NCBI RefSeq assembly: GCF_000516985.1
Contig: NW_006917094.1
Location: forward strand, 2,976,001-3,040,000
Length of the DNA stretch: 64,000 nucleotides
Direction: 5' to 3'
Origin: Pestalotiopsis fici W106-1
Taxonomy: Eukaryota > Ascomycota > Sordariomycetes > Amphisphaeriales > Sporocadaceae
Shown piece by piece: positions 58,401 to 64,000 of this stretch (its first letter is position 1; each line of letters opens with the position of its first letter). The translations under genes and the position numbers were made by a program. The notes under the pieces are model-generated. The model worked only from the letters and a program-made list of their open reading frames with translations. It was not told the origin of the DNA and did no database searches.

Positions 58401-59498
58401 ATCTTCTTCTTCGGGTGGCGTGAGATGCCCATTGATTTGAAGCGAAGTGATAGGATCGTTGATATTCTCCCAGTCTTCGCAGATGGTGGCGATCTCAGTC
58501 ATGGAATAACCCCCAACAAGCTCATTCTCGTCATCGGAATCAGAAAGCCCGTCATCAAAGTTCATGAGTGCAGGGCCAGTGATGTTGCTCCAAGGCGTGC
58601 TGTCTCCATACTGTTGCTGCTGGGATCTCTTAGATGTTGCAGCAAGAGCAGAATCGGGGATGCGGAACAGCTTAGATGTGTCGACATCGATTTCCAGCTC
58701 GAGCTTGGTAGGGACCAGAGGCGGCGGGCTCTTGGGAGGCTCTTTATAAACATAATCAGCCGGCCATTCTGGAAAAATCTCGCGAAAGTTGAGAACTTTG
58801 TGTTCTTCGAAAGCAGGAAACTTGTGCCTCAAGAGCTCGTCAATGTTTTGAGGGGGCACCGGAATCGAGGGGTCTTGATGTTGCGTCTGATCCGTGATCC
58901 AATCACTAATACTATTCGGCTCTTGTTGCGGAAAATTCAACTTGAATCTCTCTTCCCAAGACATGGTATTCCAGTCGTCGTCGGTGACATTAGCAGCAAC
59001 AGCTGCCGGAGGGGCTTTCAGCGCCTCGACCGGGGACTCTGGGGCGGCTGGCGCATTATCGTGGACAGGAGATGACGGAGGAAGATCCGTATGTCCTCCA
59101 TCTCGGTCGCCGAAAAGATCGTCGAGATCGGCGTCGCCTTCGACGTCGGCATCGTGACTGCCGTTGTCTTCTGTGAGACCGGGGACCTGCGAGGTAGCGG
59201 CTGTAGGGCCGGCCGGTGAGGCGGCATCATCATCGGAGGCTAGATCGTCGTCGCTCAAGTCTTCGAAGTCAATGGCATTGTCTGCCTTGTCGGTTTGGTC
59301 AATCTCCTTGCTGTCGAAGCCTTCCAAGCCGTTGACATTGCCCTCTGTGGCCAGAGTATTGAGAATCTTTTGGAGGTCGTCATCGTCCTGCTTTGCGGTG
59401 GAGTCGTCGACTTCCATCTCATCGGGCTCGATGTCGCCGAAAAGATCACTATGATCTTCCAGACCATTGGCCTCGGCTACATCTGGGGATGCGGCCAT
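55443..59498 (-). CDS. TAF1: TFIID subunit 1 (TAF1) with C-terminal zinc knuckle
   Basis: General transcription factor subunit, 1156 aa, nuclear. Exons in transcript order: 59498-56395, 56285-56229, 56168-55965, 55548-55443; frame holds throughout. Seen: very acidic N-terminus with DHSDLFGDIEPDEMEVD and DADLDDLFGDRDGG; then GGYSMTEIATICEDWENIND and the long conserved central domain (about 480-900; for example ARYIKYQIKFKKPAKVKRKE, RYPPGGDYYSHGKID, WKYKEGDAP). Next come a basic stretch and a zinc knuckle CANCGQIGH...C (Cys1108, Cys1111, His1116, Cys1124) whose last cysteine is in the final exon. Known: TAF1 is the TFIID scaffold and contacts TBP, TAF7 and promoter DNA; fungal forms lack the bromodomains of animals, as here. 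Without the small 3' exons the knuckle would be lost. Intron 3 (416 nt) carries a tandem repeat. Confidence 0.94.
55656..55739. repeat. Two 42-nt tandem units with inner palindrome, inside TAF1 intron 3
   Basis: Units at 55656-55697 and 55698-55739 differ at three positions. Each carries GATAGAAAGAATTCTATC, a perfect 7-nt inverted repeat around AGAA. On the plus strand the units lie within an ATG-started 81-codon frame (55557-55802), giving a 14-residue peptide repeat, KHDRKNSID-like. Confidence 0.9.
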
Positions 59499-61279
59499 GA
59501 TGACGGATAATGTGGTCGCATGAGACGTGGATGGTGTTAGAAATCGCGGGCGCGGGTTGCGTTCGTGCTTCGCGATGCGACCGACGGGGCAGGCAGGTAC
59601 TAGGTTGCTTGCTTGCTTGCTTGCTACCTTTAGCTACCAGCAGGGTAATGTAGGCTGGGCCAGCTGGGAAGAACTGTTTTGGCGTTAGTCAGCTGGTGGA
59701 AAAAGCACTTAGCACTCGAGGTAAGGCGCTGTGTCTCCCCCACATTGAACTGAAGTGGGTCTCGCCCAGGCACCTGGGTACGTGGCGCGCGCTACCAATT
59801 GGGCGGCAGGAACGTGTTTTAACGTAGAGGCACCAGACACCAGGACCTCCATAGACTTTATTTTATGCTTGTGATTGATCTTGGTCCAGTCTTGGCTTCT
59901 TCTGCTTGCTGCGGTGCGCACACCTTGGATTGGCAAAACCGTTTACTTACCAAGAGAGCTGTGTGGAATCTTTGTAAGATGATGAAAGAGTTGCGAAGCT
60001 GAAAGCGATCTGATTGAGTAGATACCGAGGTAGGTACTCCGCACTTGCACTTGGCACTTCAGAAAATGGAAGTTGGCCGATGGTATGTAGAATTGGTAGA
60101 TTCAGTTGAGGAGGCAGTCCAAAGACGGTCGGGCTGGCATGTACCTGGGCAAAAGTCAGGCAGCCTAAGAATTCGCGATATGGAATCGAGGTATGGGGTA
60201 GACGTTTCAAAAGTCTTGCGTGGGAGGTGGTTTCGATGTGATAGGTGTTACTATTGTAGGTTGGACGATGCTCTGGCACCTTGATGGAAATCATCCAAGG
60301 TTATCTCATTGGCAAAGCTTGTTTCGCAGCCTCCCCAAGCCCCCAAGTATGAGAAAGTGTCCGGCGGCACCTGAAATTATGCCACTACCAAAAAGATGCT
60401 CTTTTTTTTTTTTTTTTGATCGGTTCCCTTTGTACATGATCCGTCATTCGGTCAAGATGTACAGAGAAGGATACAATGTAGACAGACCAATTGTTAGTGT
60501 CGAGGGCTTCTGGATGGCCTTGATTAAAACCTAGGACTTTAGACAAACTGTATCTAGGTAAGATCTCTCCAGATTCGCACCAACACACTTTCTGGCACGA
60601 GACTTCATCCTACTTTGCCTCTCAATTCTCTAATAGTATTATATTATGTCAACCTGTATCGATCAACAGTGGCTCAGTGAATGGTCTTATGCACATGCCT
60701 GCCTATCCAAGCGGTCATGACCCTGCTCAAGCTTGCCAGCGCTAATATGCTATTTGTGCAACGCGCCAAATACTGAAGAATCGCCCGCCTTGCATTCTAT
60801 ACTGGTACGTATTCAACAATTTCATTTCTGGATTTGTGCATGCTTGGGAGTCTACATCATTATCATTATCATTATTGTACATGACGTTTTGTACCTCGGT
60901 GATACTCTTGGGCCGTTCACTCGTGTTTGTACTCGTAGCCACTAATACAATACTTTATTAGACATATTGATGATGGCAGCGGCTTATTATCTATCAGCTC
61001 AACACGCTGGAAAAGTCAACCAACCATGACTTTTGGGTCCACTGCATGATCCGACTTCGGTACATACGTCGCATATGCATCAGCACCCCTTGCTCTGGTG
61101 TCAAGCCAAGTGGAGTTCAACGTTGAGTTCCGAGGGATTGGGAAATTGAGAGACTCAACATCAATTGAGCACGGCATTATATCCCACACCTCCCATCCTG
61201 GTGGCTGCTCTCCGCAAAGTTTCATATTCGTCCATCTTGACTTTGCCCACCAAAGATCTCGCCTCGCCCCGAGTCCTCA
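59499..61279. other. Divergent intergenic region between TAF1 and the D-serine dehydratase gene
   Basis: Should hold both promoters. Contains (TTGC)5 at 59605-59624, T16 at 60402-60417 and an ATTATC run near 60856-60876. Short frames show no conserved features. Confidence 0.5.
59605..59624. repeat. (TTGC)5 microsatellite
   Basis: Five perfect TTGC units about 110 nt upstream of the TAF1 start codon, so inside its promoter or leader. Confidence 0.9.
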
Positions 61280-62885
61280 ATGGCTATGTATCCTTCCAAG
61301 GACTTGCTCAGAGCCAAGTATGTTGGGAAGAATCTCTTCCAGGTGGCGACGCCATCTGTCGTCCTGGACTTGGCAAAGCTAGAGGCCAATTGCAATCTGA
61401 TGCTTGAGGCTGCCGATAGACTTGACCTCAGCTGGCGGGCTCACATCAAGACTCACAAGGTAAGCTTTCCCACCAGTATGCAGTCCGCCTACCCAATCTA
61501 GAACTTGGGCCTATTTTATATTTACTTGTCTTTAAACATGCCCCTGTCAGACGCAGCAGTTCACTTCAGCCAATCATTGTTAACCCCAACTCTAGACCGC
61601 CGAACTTACACGCCTGCAAGTTGGAGATCGCAGCACAGCCCCAGTCAATATAGTCGTCTCAACTCTCGCTGAAGCGGAGAATGTCCTACCACTGCTGAAG
61701 GAGTATCAAGGGCGCGGCCGCCAAGTCAACGTGAGATCCATAGACAACGCCACAATGTGTCTGCCAAATATCACTGACTAGCCTCAGCTTCTCTTTGCCT
61801 TTCCTATTTACACCTCATCCGTAGATCGCCTGGCAGCTATATCCGCACAACTAGGGCCCAACGGCCTGACTGTCATGGTGGATCACACTGAGCAAATCAA
61901 GCATTTGACTTCTCTAGCGTCCAAATCAGGCAGTCCGCCACAGGTCTTTCTGAAGATTGACGTTGGCAGTCACCGAGCTGGAGTGATTCCTGGCTCGCCA
62001 GATTGCTCTCGCTTGGTCGATCAGTTACTCGTCTCGGAAGCTGTAGGTTCTTGCCTGTTTGTGGGCATCTACGCTCATGCCAACCACTCTTACGAAGCTC
62101 GCAAGGACTGGGAAGCCCTAAACTTTCTCGGCATCGAGTTCAGCTCGCTTCAGACGGTTGCTCGGGCGGTTCGCAAGGAGAGGCCAAACCATCCGCTGGT
62201 GCTATCTGTAGGAGCAACACCGACGGCGACCTCATTGCAACATCCATCATTCAGTGACGATGCCGAGATCGCCTCGAATCTGGACGGACAGGAACTGACC
62301 AGCCATATGTCGGCGCTGATCAAGGAGCTCAAGAAGGAGAACTTCACTCTCGAGATCCACGCTGGCGTGTATCCCACGCTCGATCTTCAACAACTCGCCG
62401 CGCACTCTCGTGACTCCAAATTCTTAAACTCGGCTGCTATTGCCATCTCCGTTCTGACAGAAGTATGCAGTCTGTATGCTGGCCGTGGTCCGAATGGTAC
62501 GACAGAAGCCTTGATCAATGCAGGTACTCTGGCTTTAGCCAGGGAGCCATGCGCAGACAAGGGCAACCCCCCAGGACAGCATTACGGGAACTGGGGTATT
62601 GTTACGCCGTGGAACTGCGAAAGACAGGTGGTTCCAGGTCCCGAATTCCCAGCCAAGCACGGAGGATGGCAAGTAGCCAGAGTTACCCAGGAGCATGGAA
62701 TACTACAATGGGTTGGTCCCAAGACAGACGATTCTCAGCTATATGTCGGTCAGAGACTACGAGTCTGGCCGAACCACGCATGCATCACGAGTGCCGGACA
62801 CTCATGGTATTTGGTAGTAGACAGCCGCAATCGGGGCCGTGAGGATGAGATTATTGATGTCTGGCCTAGGTGGAATGGATGGTGA
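61280..62885 (+). CDS. DSD1: D-serine dehydratase-like PLP- and zinc-dependent enzyme
   Basis: Cytosolic amino-acid enzyme of the alanine-racemase-fold D-serine dehydratase / D-threonine aldolase family, 470 aa. Exons 61280-61459, 61596-61730, 61788-62885 (donors GTAAGC and GTGAGA, acceptors TAG and CAG). Seen: TPSVVLDLAKLEANC, then RAHIKTHK whose Lys57 matches the PLP-binding lysine; FLKIDVGSHRAG; YAHANHSYEA; SVGATPTATS; HAGVYPTLD; and the C-terminal zinc ligands in PNHACIT (His435, Cys437) followed by SWYLVVDSRNRG. In the eukaryotic family (yeast Dsd1, vertebrate D-serine dehydratase) this HxC pair binds zinc and the enzyme converts D-serine to pyruvate and ammonia. D-threonine aldolase activity is the main alternative. 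Start 61280 fits the usual short lead before the TPSVVLD strand. Confidence 0.9.
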
Positions 62886-64000
62886 TTTCAATGAGCGATT
62901 TTTTTTTTTTTGGACGTATTGCTATTTCCCCTTGATTCCTATACCCAATAACGCAACGTGTTACAAAGCTTTGAGTCTTCTTCATTATACTTATATTTAC
63001 CCATCATCTGTTGTAGAATGATGTCGTTGTCCGGTTTATAACGGTTGCTCGACTGAAGGTTCCGTAGGGAGAATTGTGATATAATTGATATCGCCATGAA
63101 GGACGACAATTTGGAAACATGGTAAGTTGAATACATGTATGACCGACTCATCAATACCGGCGAGGGGGGAGGGGGAACCATCCCAAATCGTAATACATGC
63201 ATAACATTACTCGCAGTCCCTTCTCCATCCCAGGCTGTAGGTAGAGCGGTAAGCCTAGTATAGAATTATAGGCAAGTCCCTTCGGGTCTTGGCATAAAAC
63301 ATTCACTATTCTGAAAAGCCTGGCAACATTACTCTGCATATCCACATAAGAGTTCGAATGGCTATTCAGGATGCACGTGCCATTGCCAAATCACACAGTC
63401 CACATGAATGCATTTTGCCAGAGCGTTTTATTCATTGCAAAATGTTACGTGTATCAGCTGGCCTCAATGTTTTTAGCATGACCCGCACGTTCGTCACTGG
63501 TGCACACCGGAACGCGGGTAGTTCTCTTAGTGCGTCCTGGCCCGATTTGTAGCAGGCTTGGCACATTGGGATAGACCTCGGGATTCATCAATCAGCATTG
63601 AACTCTAGGGCCCTAGTTTTGCCTCTTTGAGATTGTGCGAGACTGTGTGTTTGTGATTATGGGTCTATACCAGCCAAGATAATTCGACTTCTGACCGCTG
63701 AGGCTCTTGTCATGGTGTCTTGATAGTCAGCATTGTTCCAGGGCTTCAGAGTACCGTGTCACTGGTAAGGTAATTGCCGGACGGGACCCCCCAAACGCCT
63801 GTCACCGCTGTACCTTGTTCGCTGCACCGTTGGCGGTAACTTGTGCTACTTGACGTGCACCTAAGCACCCCTGCCCACGTGGGTTTATTGGGATTGATTC
63901 CGACGCGGGACTCTCAACCTGCACCCTTTCACATGATTGACTTCCAACATTCTTTGCACCACTTTGCTTGCAAACACCACCACCTACAGCCCAGATTATA
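62886..64000. other. 3' flank of DSD1 and probable promoter running off the window
   Basis: No gene recognised. The last 200 nt become CA/C-rich (CACCACCACCTACAGCCC), like a fungal 5' leader, so a plus-strand gene may begin just beyond the window; this is an inference. Confidence 0.35.

Overview
This window is nuclear DNA from a filamentous ascomycete (Pezizomycotina), most likely a sordariomycete and perhaps Hypocreales. The evidence is: genes with short GT..AG introns (roughly 55-170 nt, one of 416 nt); fungal-type genes (Zn2Cys6 regulator, GUP1, MSB1, RLM1-type MADS box, TAF1 without bromodomains); pyrimidine-rich 5' leaders; and recurrent TAGGTAGG/TACCTACC and TACTCCGTA words between genes. 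There are no operons, CRISPR arrays or prokaryotic signals, and I could not recognise any tRNA or rRNA gene. Two 100-N runs (19938-20037, 39275-39374) are assembly gaps. All gene models below were spliced by eye, and reading frame was checked through every junction.

Layout. (1) 0.2-2.1 kb, minus: secreted type-B carboxylesterase, whose expected catalytic acid appears to be Gly. (2) 4.1-6.3 kb, plus: GUP1-type MBOAT acyltransferase. (3) 7.0-8.0 kb, minus: FAR-17a/AIG1-like membrane protein. (4) 8-14.8 kb: large gene-free interval. (5) 14.8-17.2 kb, plus: 792-aa fungal protein of unknown function. (6) 17.8-19.5 kb, minus: FBXO9/Hrt3/Pof7-like F-box protein. (7) 19.5-26 kb: a more accessory-looking segment with a gap, AT-rich DNA, a broken AttH/CrtC-like gene and an intact Zn2Cys6 transcription factor. 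(8) 26.8-30.4 kb, plus: MTM1-type mitochondrial carrier and uracil-DNA glycosylase. (9) 34.9-38.2 kb, plus: MSB1-type polarity protein. (10) 39.8-42.0 kb, plus: SET-domain protein. (11) 44.6-46.7 kb, minus: RLM1-type MADS-box regulator. (12) 46.7-55.4 kb: 8.7 kb without a convincing gene, holding two back-to-back perfect Rlm1/MEF2 consensus sites. (13) 55.4-59.5 kb, minus: TAF1 with a C-terminal zinc knuckle encoded across its longest intron. (14) 61.3-62.9 kb, plus: D-serine dehydratase-like PLP/zinc enzyme.

Most of these are unrelated housekeeping or regulatory genes with their own promoters. Three (GUP1, MSB1, RLM1) belong to cell-wall and polarity biology in yeast, but their spacing gives no reason to call a cluster. 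The best leads are the tandem Rlm1 sites upstream of RLM1, the decayed AttH/CrtC-like gene beside a Zn2Cys6 regulator, the esterase with a substituted catalytic acid, and the palindrome-bearing tandem repeat inside TAF1 intron 3. I found no clearly new multi-gene system.
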